From contig NC_081415.1 in assembly GCF_030272615.1 (NCBI RefSeq), positions 508,929,373-508,993,372 of the forward strand: 64,000 bases of DNA. The letters are read 5' to 3'. The notes under the pieces were generated by a model, which saw nothing but the letters and a program-made list of their open reading frames with translations, ran no database searches and had not been told where the DNA came from. Position 1 is the first letter of the stretch, and the number at the start of each line of letters is the position of its first letter. Shown piece after piece: positions 10,429-19,944 of this stretch. This DNA comes from Cryptomeria japonica (taxonomy: Eukaryota > Streptophyta > Pinopsida > Cupressales > Cupressaceae). The translations under genes and the position numbers were made by a program.

Positions 10429-12550
10429 TAGTTGGTGAAAGGAGACCAAGGATACCACTTCTAGCCTTTCCACCAAGGTTTGACAAACCAAATAACGAGC
10501 TTATGAAGTAAATTTGAGGGAAGAGCTGAGACCAAAAGGTCGTAAGTCTGTCGATCTAGCTGAGATAGGTGAAACTGGACCTAGAGGTCCTCCCAAGACC
10601 AGAGGCTCATAGAAGTTATGGAAAATAGATCCTTAGGTGTTCTAATGTCACGTTTGTGAAAGCGCAGAGCACTGACACCCTGGATTTTGGCTAGAGGTAA
10701 CCCTTGCACCTGAAATAGAGGTGACCACCAGAGATTGTGCTCATTCATAGATAAGTCATCCCAAAATCCATCATCAGCCCATCGAAGCCAAGGCTTCATA
10801 TCTTCCCAAGCACACCAGATACTTTTGACCATAAAAGTACCCTGTATCTGAACAGGGTTTGCAAGCCAATCCCCTTCCAGGATGGCCTTTTGGAAGGAAA
10901 GCCTGAAGAAATACAATGCTGGAGAAGAATTTTCCAGGCCTCATCACCAAATAAGGCTCTGATAACCCACTTAGCACATAAGGCCAGCCCTTGGTTCTAG
11001 GTAGAAATAAGGCCGAGCCCTCTGGATTCCTTGGGAAGACAACAATATTCCCAAGCAACCCTATGAAAACCATGATGGTCAGACCCAGAGGCCCAGAGAA
11101 AGGCTTGCAGAAGTCTTTCCAATTTCATTTAAGAGGCCTTAGAAGGAGGCCAAAATGAGGAGTAGCAAACATGGGTGACGGCCAACACTTTGGAGCAAAC
11201 TTGGAATTTACCAGCCAAAGAGAGAGGCTCGGTGATCCAGTAGGAAAGCTTTTTCTCGATTCTGGCTAAGACCGCATTCCAGAGATCCGAAGATGAAGCT
11301 TGGAAGGAAAAAGGAATGCCCAAAAAGCAAAATATTTTGCCACATTGAATCCATTTCTAGTCATAATGAAGGATCCAAGGCGGGGTGGGAAGAAAAGAAT
11401 ACCTATAGAATTGCATCTTGTGTCATTGAATGGCCAAACTAGAAGCCAAGAAAAAAGTGTTTAGACATTAAAGAGCAGCTTGCACATTATCTTCACCCTC
11501 AATGAGAGTGAGAAAGGAATCATCCGCAAAGTCCTCATTGACAATTTGAGAAGGTGACTCAGGCAGGGAGATACCATGGACACGCCAAACATTGATAGCA
11601 TCAGCAAGTAAGTGACCAGACCCTTCCGCTGCAAGAACATATAAAGAAGGAGCCAGAGGACAACCTTGGTGAATGGATTTGAAAAGGCCAAAAGCCTTAG
11701 ACTATCAGTCATTAATGGTGATGCAATTTGAGGCATCTTTGAATAACATCTGAACAGACTGAATGGATCGGGGACCAAAGCTGAGGGATTTGAGCATAGC
11801 CAAGATAAAAGGTCACTCAATGCGATCATATGCTTTTGTGAAGTCAATCTTGAGAAAGATTTACTGGTGTTGAGAGCATCTAGCCCAGTCCATCCATTCC
11901 CAAACAGCAATAATATTATCCAAAATAAACCTGGATTTAATAAATCCAATATGTTCCGGACGAATAATAAGCGATAGGAGATGGCAAATCTTGAGAGCCA
12001 AAGCTTTGGAAATGATCTTATAAGAGACATTAAGCAAGGTAATAGGAGCCCAATTGCAAATGTCCTCTGGGTCTCTAGCCTTAGGGATAAACTTGATGTT
12101 TCCTTGGTTAATCATTTTTCCTAAGGAATGGGAATGAAAAGCTTCCAGATAGACCTTATGAAGATTAGGACCAACACAAGGCCAAAGAGCTTTGAAGAAT
12201 TCACAGGAGAAGCCATCACAGCACGGGGCTTTGTCATCTTCCATAGAAAAAGAAACTTCTTTGAGATCATCAATGATCAGTAAGAGATCACAAAAGGCTT
12301 GTTGAGAGTCGAAGAGATGTTTGGGAACAATGGCTAAGCAGTCTTGCAAGGCTTGGGTTCTGGTCGAAGAATCTCCTTGCGCTGTGAACACCTTCTCATA
12401 ATGATGGACAAAGGCTTGCAATATGTCAAGAAATTCGATGAGAAGATCCCGTCCCTCTTTTATTTTCTTAATCCCTACAGAGGTATGATGGGCACATAGA
12501 GCCAGGAATAATTCCTTAGAATCCCTATCACCCACCTTGAGCAAGTGCAA
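10429..12550 (-). pseudogene. Reverse transcriptase of the LINE ORF2
   Basis: Recognisable blocks in order: LLKVGDRDSKELF (pre-RT linker), DDKAPCCDGFSCEFFK, FIPKARDPEDICNWAPITL (RT entry), IIRPEHIGFIKSRFILDN, a 'KIDFTKAYDRIEW' block in the next frame near 11840, and the catalytic FADD box at 11519-11530. Then come a thumb-like segment at 11323-11129 (LARIEKKLSYW...LSLAGKFQV) and a more degraded stretch to zf-RVT. Several frame changes and stops. The enzyme would copy the element RNA at a nicked target. Confidence 0.9.
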
Positions 12551-12601
12551 CCTAGCTTTGATTTGAGCTCCCCAAACAGAGTGACTATCAGCAACTTGTT
12601 T

Positions 12602-12977
12602 CTAATGGCGGAGCTGGGCTAAATGGAGTTGCAAGGTAGAATCAAAGGGATTCAAGGCCAAACCTTTTGTGGCAACACATAGAAATTTGGTGGTCATATC
12701 ATACGACTGCCTATGGTAGATGGTGAGTTGCCTACCATAAATGCGCAGAAACCTCGCAGAGCGGGAAATGGCATCATGCCACCACACAATCCAACCAGTG
12801 TGATGACAATTCCAAACTCGTTGAAACACAACATGCAACATTGAGCATGAAACCTTCAATTTTAACTTCCTCGAGGCAAAGAACATACAGGCCTACAATA
12901 CGTTGACGAACATCTAGAACAAAATATTTTCTAGCGAGGTCTGTGAGACCTCGAACATTCAATAAGATGTAATTCAT
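12602..12977 (-). pseudogene. Endonuclease remnant of the LINE ORF2
   Basis: The start MNYILLNVRGLTDLARK matches the opening of plant L1 ORF2 endonucleases (the N-x-RG-L block). The text turns within about 60 residues into the linker before RT. The metal-binding Glu, the middle Asp/His blocks and the SDH end, about 200 residues, are not there, so this part has a large internal deletion. Confidence 0.75.
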
Positions 12978-13060
12978 GACAAAACTAGCATATCTTCCTC
13001 GTCCCCAAGAGAGGAGAATCTATTGCACAAAAAATATGGGTCTCCACTGGAGATAACTCG

Positions 13061-14210
13061 TCATTTTTCTGAACCACCATTTATAATCTCAGCACGCCCA
13101 GAAGGGCTGTGAGAGCGGCGTAGAGAGTATGGAGTACAAAATTGCAGACACAGCCTGAGGAGTGCGGACCCAAGGAGGGCGAGAAACACCCTCAGAAGAG
13201 GCCTTCCCCTGTTGGTCAGGGTTTGAAACTGCCTAGAAACTGCCTGGGAGGACGAAGACTGTAAAGGAGGATCCGTCGTTGGTTGAGAACTAGAACCGAC
13301 GGGATTTTTTTGGGTTGAAACCGCAAAGCTTTTACCTTTACGAACAACAGTGGTCCATTCATCCTTCTTGGCTCCCTCCACCGGTCGAGAGCCAGACTCC
13401 TTAACAAGGGGTTTTAATTTCGGAGTTGCCAAGGGACAACCCCTGATCTTATGATCCATCGACTGGCACTGATAACAAGTGTTGGGTAGGTTCAGATAAA
13501 GCATCTTCTAGGTGAAAGTGTTTCTTCCCACTTGAATATCAACAGTTTCTTTTAGGTCATGAGAAAGGTCGACCTCAACACATACCCTCTTTTGAGGGTG
13601 AGCATTAAAAAAATGGTCTGACTCGAGGCAAACAACTTTGCCAATAGACTGAGCAATGGTTTGCATGAAAGACCAACAGGGCAAAGGAAGACCAGGGAAC
13701 TCAACCCAGACTGGAACTCACAACTTTTTGTCATCTAAGATAGAAAAGTCACAAGACCAATGCTGAAAAAACCAGGAGGGATGACCTAACGGTCTATGAC
13801 CCATGACAGAGAATAGCCTCTACATGGGAAGGGTTTGAAAATCAGAACAAAAAAAAACCTTTCATGAGACTTTGGACACCATCAAGTCAAACTCCATGAG
13901 GAGACCAGGCTTTAGCGACCCAATCACAAAGCATGCTTTCAGGAGGGATCCTACCCAGAAAGTATCCTATCAAAGTAAATTTTTCAAGCCAATCACAGGC
14001 ATTATCAAAATCCTGAACAGGAAGTACAACATTAGGCGAGGAAATACCTCGTGAAACACTTTCGGAACAAATTTGCGAGGGCATTGTTCGGTGGCGCCAT
14101 GAGGGTCTGTTGCAGCAACTCTAGCACCAGCATCAACTGTTGGGCTAAAGTTTGTCAGAGCTATAATAAACACAAAAATCTTGCAATAAATATGGTCTAA
14201 AACAAGCAAG
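13061..14210 (-). pseudogene. ORF1 of the LINE (DUF4283-like region and CCHC knuckle)
   Basis: The minus strand around 14084-13887 gives FTLIGYFLGRIPPESMLCDW, a DUF4283-like segment of plant LINE ORF1 proteins. After a frame change, 13750-13550 holds the WVEFPGLPL-type region. 13504-13061 holds a knuckle CYQCQSMDHKIRGC (C-x2-C-x4-H-x4-C) and a Ser/Gln-rich tail with WTTVVRKGK. ORF1 protein binds the element RNA. At least two frame changes break it. Confidence 0.8.
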
Positions 14211-14320
14211 ACGTAATATGCAACCTCAAACCTTAGCAGAGCTCATTTCCCCTTTTCTTAACCAAACTTGTCTAGGAGCGGAGTATTAAATACAATGTGT
14301 GACTTGTTTGTTTTATTCTA

Positions 14321-14333
14321 AGGTTACAATTTT
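14321..14333. repeat. Target-site duplication of the LINE (5' side)
   Basis: AGGTTACAATTTT, partner of 9221-9233. Confidence 0.85.
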
Positions 14334-14648
14334 AGTCCTCTATCTGAGACAAAAGCGCTAAACTGGTGTAGGTTTTGAAAGCGCCAGACAAAGAGAAAAA
14401 GCGCTAAAATAAGTTAACAACACTAGAAAATACTACAAAAGTACTACAATATGCCAAAAGTGCTAGAAAACTAAACAAAAGTGCTATTTTTAAAATTTGA
14501 GACCAGTAACAGGGCGTTAAACCGCACTGCAAAAGAGCTAAAACGCGTCAAAAGCATTATTTCTAGCAACGAAAGCACTAAAACTACGCGTGTGCATGAA
14601 AATATGCAAATTCAAAATGGTTAGTTAAAAATTTTTAACTTCTTAGTC
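14334..14648 (-). other. Leader of Tat element G0 with reiterated TTTAGCGCTTTT motif
   Basis: On the minus strand this follows an LTR end and a primer-binding site, so it is the 5' leader of an element lying to the left. It holds about ten degenerate copies of a TTTAGCGCTTTT-like motif (plus strand AAAGCGCTAAA), for example near 14354, 14399, 14458, 14480 and 14570. The G2 antisense-gene intron at 16540-16960 uses the same motif. Coding parts of G0 are not found to the left. Confidence 0.75.
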
Positions 14649-14653
14649 TTCGA

Positions 14654-14671
14654 TTCACGTCGGATTCACCA
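14654..14671 (-). other. Primer-binding site of G0
   Basis: The plus strand ends in a tRNA-like 3' terminus: TTCGATTC (14649-14656), a stem-length stretch and GGATTCACCA (14662-14671), followed two bases later by the LTR. A T-loop-like TTCGATT and a terminal CCA are what a copied tRNA 3' end looks like. I could not name the tRNA. This side marks the LTR at 14674 as a 5' LTR for a minus-strand element to the left. Confidence 0.75.
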
Positions 14672-14673
14672 AA

Positions 14674-16005
14674 TGATGTCGTGGAAATGGGGACAAGGCA
14701 AAAACAAAATTCAGTGTTAATAAGTTAGTTTCCAAGCAAAAAAACCAAAACAAAGAACTAAAAACCATTCCAAACATATCAAGAAAGATTAAAAAGCATG
14801 TAAGTAAAGCAATATAAAAGAGGAGAAGGAAGAGAAATCTCCCTAAGATGCTTCCATGATGCCTTTTGACGCTTCTTCCTTATTTCTCCCCTCTCCAAGT
14901 CTCAAATGAGTATAGCTCTCAGCTTTTAGCACTATCCATGGATGTCATATGGAGATTCAAGATGGTTGTAGATGATAAACAAATGTTATGCAAGTGTAAA
15001 AGGGTTGCTATGAGAAATCTCCTAATGTCTCTAATTTGTTTTTTTTGCTTGGGGAATGAGGTCCTTTTATAGGGAAAAATGTTGATTCAATGACTAAGAT
15101 TAAGTGAGCTTGTGAAGGGTCAAGATTTATGGGTTTAGGATCCATGTGATGGCTTTCAACCCAATCCCATGATGACAAGTGTCAACATGAGATGGCTTGA
15201 GAGGAGAGGGAAGGAGCATTTAATGCCTGAGGAGACATGAGGGTAACCTCATGTGGGTTGGGTTATTGGATAAATCTATTATCCAAGGGATAAACTCTTG
15301 TGCAAGAGTAAAAGGGATAACCATGGTCAAAGAAATGAATGCTTGAAGAGACCCATTAGTTAAAGGATGGTTGAATTAGAGAGAAAGTCTCTAACCAAAG
15401 GTTGAGTTTGAGTTAACCATTTATGGTCATGTAAGAGTCTTTAATGGTTTTAGAAGACTTTAGATGTTATCTTGATCGAGACACAAAGCCTTTAATGGTT
15501 ATTGAATACTTTTGAGTTGTTTTGAGAAGTGGTCGTTCTTAAGGGATGTGCAAATAATTAGAGAGGGGGATTAGGCTAATTAGAAAGGGTTAGAAGAGTC
15601 TAGAAGAAGGGTTAGATATGCAAGTGGATTTGGTGGGTGAGAGAAAAAAGAATTTTATTTAGAAATAAAAATCTATCTGTGTGCAACTTGCATTTGTAAG
15701 AAAATGCAAGAGGGGTGGGATTGATTTATTTAAAAGGGGGGATTTTGTTTTGTGTTTTTAAATAAATGTTAAATTTATTTAAATGAGAGGAATGGGGGAA
15801 ATTAAATAAATTAGATTTATTTAATAATTGGGTTATAGATTTTGATTTTTAATTTAAATAAATTTAAGTAATTAATTTTATTAAAATAACAGAATGGGGG
15901 TTGAATTAATTAATTAAATGTGAATTTAATTAATAGAGGAATATTAGTACATTAAAATAAATATTAAATATTTATTTAATTAATAGACAAATTTATATGT
16001 CTACA
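14674..16005 (-). repeat. LTR shared by Tat elements G0 and G2
   Basis: On the minus strand it begins TGTAGACATA (same first seven bases as the G1 LTR) and ends CACGACATCA. A primer-binding site adjoins one end (14671) and a polypurine tract the other (16006), so it acts as 5' LTR for the element on its left and 3' LTR for G2 on its right. It is a distant homologue of 51409-52837. Rich in AT runs near the U3 end. Confidence 0.85.
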
Positions 16006-16051
16006 TTTGCCCCTCTTTGAGATAGTGTGGTTTATCGCATTGTTTCAAAGA
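16006..16051 (-). other. Polypurine tract of G2 within an inverted repeat
   Basis: The minus strand reads TCTTTGA (16051-16045), a 24-base spacer, then TCAAAGA (16020-16014) running into GGGGCAAA and the LTR. The same arrangement is at 32175-32221 and 52838-52884. Confidence 0.75.
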
Positions 16052-16113
16052 ACAACAGATAGGCATGGTAAAAATGCCCCAAGAATGGTCATTATATGGG
16101 TTGATATGCCCCC

Positions 16114-16158
16114 TCGAGAGATGGAACGAAAATTTCAAAAAATTGGGTGATCTCTCGA
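16114..16158. other. Inverted repeat near the G2 polypurine tract
   Basis: TCGAGAGAT (16114-16122) and ATCTCTCGA (16150-16158) form a perfect 9-bp stem with a 27-base loop, just inside the phrase ATGCCCCCTCGAGAGAT. G1 and G3 have the equivalent. Confidence 0.75.
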
Positions 16159-16411
16159 AAAATAGAAATAAATTAGGAGATGGTAGAGTAGATGAATTTA
16201 GAGGAAATGGCGAAAGAATGGAGGAAAAAGAGGGTAAAACAGAGAAATGGCAAGCGTCGGAAGTACCTAGGGGTCACGGCGATCACGGGGCGATGTAACG
16301 GTAGGCTATATGTAGGCGAGAAGGGGTAAAATAGTCCTCATTTGTACATTTTTTCATAGCAATCCAGAGCCTCTGACAGCAACTTGTGCAGCAGTCTAGG
16401 AGAGAGAAGTT

Positions 16412-16478
16412 TCCCATTGCCGATCATGGATTGGAGCGCATGTGGAGGTACCAGTGGCCAACTAAGTACGGTCCCCCG
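16412..16478 (+). pseudogene. PMD gene of G2, exon 1 (start codon lost)
   Basis: In the frame that ends on a full codon before the donor GTAAGT (16479), the text gives LERMWRYQWPTKYGPP. It aligns with G3 exon 1 (FERVQRYRRPAAYGPL) and G1 exon 1 (FDRVCRFERPAEAGEP). The ATG at 16426 is in a different frame; the position of the G3 start codon reads TTT/TCC here, so the proper start appears mutated. Exon 2 lies at 33268, beyond the G1 insertion. Confidence 0.75.
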
Positions 16479-16539
16479 GTAAGTCTAATTCTGAATTTTG
16501 CCTCGTGACATCATTTATTGCATTTAATAGCTAGGGGAA

Positions 16540-16986
16540 AAATTCGGACGACAAAGGCGCTAAAAAATTGTTTTAGCGCTTTGTTGTCTAAATTAGCGCA
16601 TATGTGCCGCAATGGCGCTTTTGTGCATTAGTTTTAGTGCTATTGCCAATATAGCGCTTTGGTAGAGTGGTTCTAGCACTACTATTTTGTTAGTTTTAGC
16701 ACATTTTTTGGTTTGGGCAAATGAGTTTAATATAGTACATGTGTTGCGTAATGTAGCGCTTTTGATTTTTTTTAGCGCTTTTGTAGATTAAAATAGCGTT
16801 GTTGATCGGTTTAGCACTTTTGTAGGGAGAGTTAGCTATTGGTTGTGTTGTGGTGCTTTTGTCAATGTTGTAGCGCTTTTGATTATGTTGTGGCATGGTT
16901 GTCAGTGTTGTAGTACTTTTGTCTATAGGTGTAGAAGGATCTGTGTCAGTTGCCCCCAAGTTGAATGTCAAGTTGATAATTGATGT
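16540..16986 (+). repeat. Intron array of TTTTAGCGCTTTTG motif in the G2 PMD gene
   Basis: About fifteen degenerate copies, for example TTTTAGCGCTTTGTTG near 16568, ATAGCGCTTTGG near 16650, GTAGCGCTTTTGATT near 16753 and 16868. Spacing varies between about 15 and 40 bases, so it is an irregular array, not a regular satellite. The array ends where G1 inserted; the intron resumes at 33044. Confidence 0.85.
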
Positions 16987-17766
16987 TGTAGACACCCAAA
17001 ATTGTCCAGTCTAATAAATAAATATTTTATTTATTTAATTATCTAAGCTTAATTCTTCTATTAATTAAATAAATCTTTATTTATTTAATTAATTCTTTTA
17101 TCCTCTTCTAGCCTTATTTCTCATTTAAATGAATACATTTATTTATTTAAATTATCATTTTTCTTAAATTAAATAAATATCTTATTTATTTAATTGATCC
17201 CACTTCTTCTATTAATTAAATAAATCTTTATTTATTTAATTAATTCATTAACCTTTTCTACCCATGACACATGTCATTCATCTCTTAATTCATACACTAC
17301 CTACCCCTTTCATTATTTTATTATTTCTTCTACCTACCCTCTAATCATAGCCGGCCTCCTTTTACACCTCTTAATCTTATCCCTCCATTTCTTATTGTGT
17401 CTTCTATATAAGGAGATGCTTCCTTCATTATCAAACCCTAATCAATCATTCTAATGAATCATCTTAATGACTTGACTACATTACGATCCTACTTGCAACC
17501 ACATTCCGTTCTTTGTTGAGCTCTTGTGCACATAAAATCTGAGAGCAAATATATCAAGCAAGATCAATGGAGATAGCAAGAATGGAGATCAAAACCCTAT
17601 TGGACATGTGATGGTATAATCTTTGTGATTTCATTTGATTTTCATTGTCTTAGGTAATCTTCATATGTTATGGTGGATCTTTGTTGTTGTTAGGCTAGGG
17701 TTTTGTGGTTGAATTCATTTAGCCTTTCAATATCGTTATTATTGTTATCCATTTTCACCATATACA
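16987..17766 (+). repeat. 5' LTR of G1
   Basis: TGTAGACACC ... CATATACA. It opens with AT-rich palindromic runs of ATTAAATAAAT type. The TATA box is CTATATAAGG near 17404. Confidence 0.95.
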
Positions 17767-17769
17767 TTT

Positions 17770-17789
17770 TGGCACGCCCGGTGGGACTC
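17770..17789 (+). other. Primer-binding site of G1
   Basis: TGGCACGCCCGGTGGGACTC starts three bases after the LTR. From memory it resembles the complement of a plant tRNA-Arg 3' end, the primer known for Ogre/Tat elements, at most positions. It is unlike the site used by G0 at 14654-14671. Confidence 0.75.
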
Positions 17790-19944
17790 TTGTCCCTTTT
17801 GCAATTAACATCCTTGTTGCAGATTTTGTGTTTTGAGGTTGCAGATCTGACATTTTCAATAGCATTTTGATATTCCCGCGTCTATGCACTTTCGGATCAC
17901 GTTTTTGTTTTTCTGGCGCGTCTGCGACATCTGGAATCGCGTCTATGTTATTGGCAATATTTTATTTTGTAGGTTCCGGAAAAGCACGTTTGTGTTATTA
18001 AGTCGCATCTGCAGTGTTTTTAGCCGCGTTTGTGTCACGAAGTTGCGTCTGTGTTCACCAGTTTCAAATTTTGGGTTTATTGATTCAGTTTTGGATTTTG
18101 TATTTAGGGTTTCAGATCTGGTTTATTTTGAGCTAACATTTTCAGATCTAACTAATGAAATTGGTGCAGCTTGTCTTGAAAGCAAAATCGTTTGGTTGAA
18201 GGCCCCTATTTTCACAAAATCTTTTTGGTTTTAAAATTTACCTAACTTGTGTGCTTACAGGAAGGGGTGATCATTTGAAACAAATCCAAACTACTAACAA
18301 ATCTTTGTTGCAGGTCCTTGGCAAGGGTTTTTGGATTTTTATTGTGTGCCTTGTTTTCATAGACTAGCAAACACTTCAATTGGTGCACTAAAATTGAATC
18401 ATTGTCTTTTGTGTCTTGAGCAATAGGCTCTTTTTGTTTAATCTTTAGAGGGCCTATCTTCCCGTGTGGTCATTAGGACTACTAGTGAGAAGAGAACGAC
18501 CCAAGTGGTAGCAAGGAAAACCCACCTCTTCCGAACCACTATAAACAACTGTATTCATGGTGAAAACTATGAATAACGTGTGTTGATTAGTTCATACCGA
18601 AACTATGTCTCCCCATAAACCCGTTTTATCAAATTTATTTGATCAGTTGTAGGGTGTAACCCCTACCGGCTGGGAGCCTTTTGTATTTATAGAGCTGAAA
18701 GTGCCGCATGTATGGCCACACAAGTGGATGCCCTTACTAGCACCTTTTTGTTTTAGAAGCCCAAATCCTTTTAGTTGTTGGGGCAAGAGGTCGGACCTCT
18801 GGTAGCGGCCCACACACATACGGTTCTTAATAGAGATACAAATTTCACCACGGGGAGTTTTCGTGGGGACTGATGCTTGGCTGACTCGAGAAGTGAGTGT
18901 TGAGGGTGGAGCCAGTGAGGTCAAGCATCTAATTATCCACTCTGAATAGCGTAGCCTCGGGGGTAAAACCCCATGTGGGATCAACAACTATTGTCTTGGC
19001 CAGCCATAAGAATTGTGCTTGCCTTAGTTTAAACATTCAAAACATTCAAGACCAAATAGCAAAACATTGTGTCTTTTGTGTCTTCAAGTGTATGCAAAAC
19101 ATTTTTACATCAAACAACACACTTTTTGGAGTCATTTTGAGTCTAGACACTTGCAAACATTGGGTCTTCATCAACAATGTGTCCTCTTGTCATGAAAAAC
19201 AATAAAACAGTCAGATTTGGTCACAACAAAAATAACTTCACAAATTGAAAAAACAAATTGCATAAATTTTGCAGAAACGCGTCTGTGTCTGACATAATAA
19301 CATCTGTGTTGTATAAACGCGTCTGTGAAGGGCAGAAACGCATCTGTGTTCTACTTTGCAAAAACTCTCAGAGACACGTCTGTGTTGAAGAGAGCCATGT
19401 CTGTGTTAGGAAACTGTGTCTATGAAGTATACAGGTGCGTCTGTGTTCAGAATTGAAAAAAAAAAACTGTTACAGTCCAGCAAACAAACACAATCAGTTT
19501 CAGAATTCTTGAGCTTCCTAGGTCATTTCTCCAGGGTTTCATTTAGCAGTCAACCTGTCCTTGGGTCTCATAAAGTCCATCATTGCTTCACATCTCACTT
19601 TACATTCACAATTGTCTAAACTTGAGTCAAAAGGTCACTTGCTTGTCCTCATCATACTTTGTCAACGCACTACATACAACAACACTTTGCTAAGTGGTCC
19701 CTCATCAAGGTTTCTTACCTTTGGGTCTCATTTGGTCTTACTTAGAGTGAAGGTCAACTTATCTCATAAAGAGAAACTATCCTCTCTTTGGAAGTCACAC
19801 CTACTCTACTACATACATACTTGGTCTTACACTTTGGACATTGCAAGTACACCTCAGATTCATTTACATTCCATCCAACTCTTGGTCTTCCATACTTTTT
19901 CCATTTTTCATCTAGTCTCACACATCTTGGTCAATACCTAGTTC
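17790..19944 (+). other. Leader of G1 with two arrays of a CGCGTCTGTG motif
   Basis: No reading frame I can support. Two clusters of the motif occur at 17875-18055 (such as GGCGCGTCTGCG, TCGCGTCTATG, TTGCGTCTGTG) and 19275-19450 (such as AAACGCGTCTGTG twice and GGTGCGTCTGTG). Between them is AT-rich text with a tandem phrase around 'acattgtgtctt'. The G1 PMD intron carries the same motif on the other strand at 31495-31700. Confidence 0.85.

Larger units (their letters stand above)
9234..14320 (-). mobile_element. L1-type LINE, minus strand, nearly full length, degenerate
   Basis: From 14320 down: ORF1 with a DUF4283-like RNA-binding region and a CCHC knuckle, a shortened endonuclease start, reverse transcriptase with its FADD box, a zf-RVT domain, a GC-rich tail and a short poly(A) (the T-run at 9230). 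The 13-bp target duplications at both ends define the boundaries. About 5.1 kb; plant L1 elements are usually 6-7 kb, and the shortfall is mostly the missing endonuclease. It landed in old LTR-element DNA. Confidence 0.92.

Noticed and set aside
17000-17240. Strong AT palindromes (ATTAAATAAAT) read as an origin or attachment site
   Set aside because: They are part of the G1 LTR, repeated in both LTRs, and simple AT-rich sequence suffices.
17884-18234. 116-codon frame in the G1 leader
   Set aside because: Follows the CGCGTCTGTG array translation; no counterpart and no domain.
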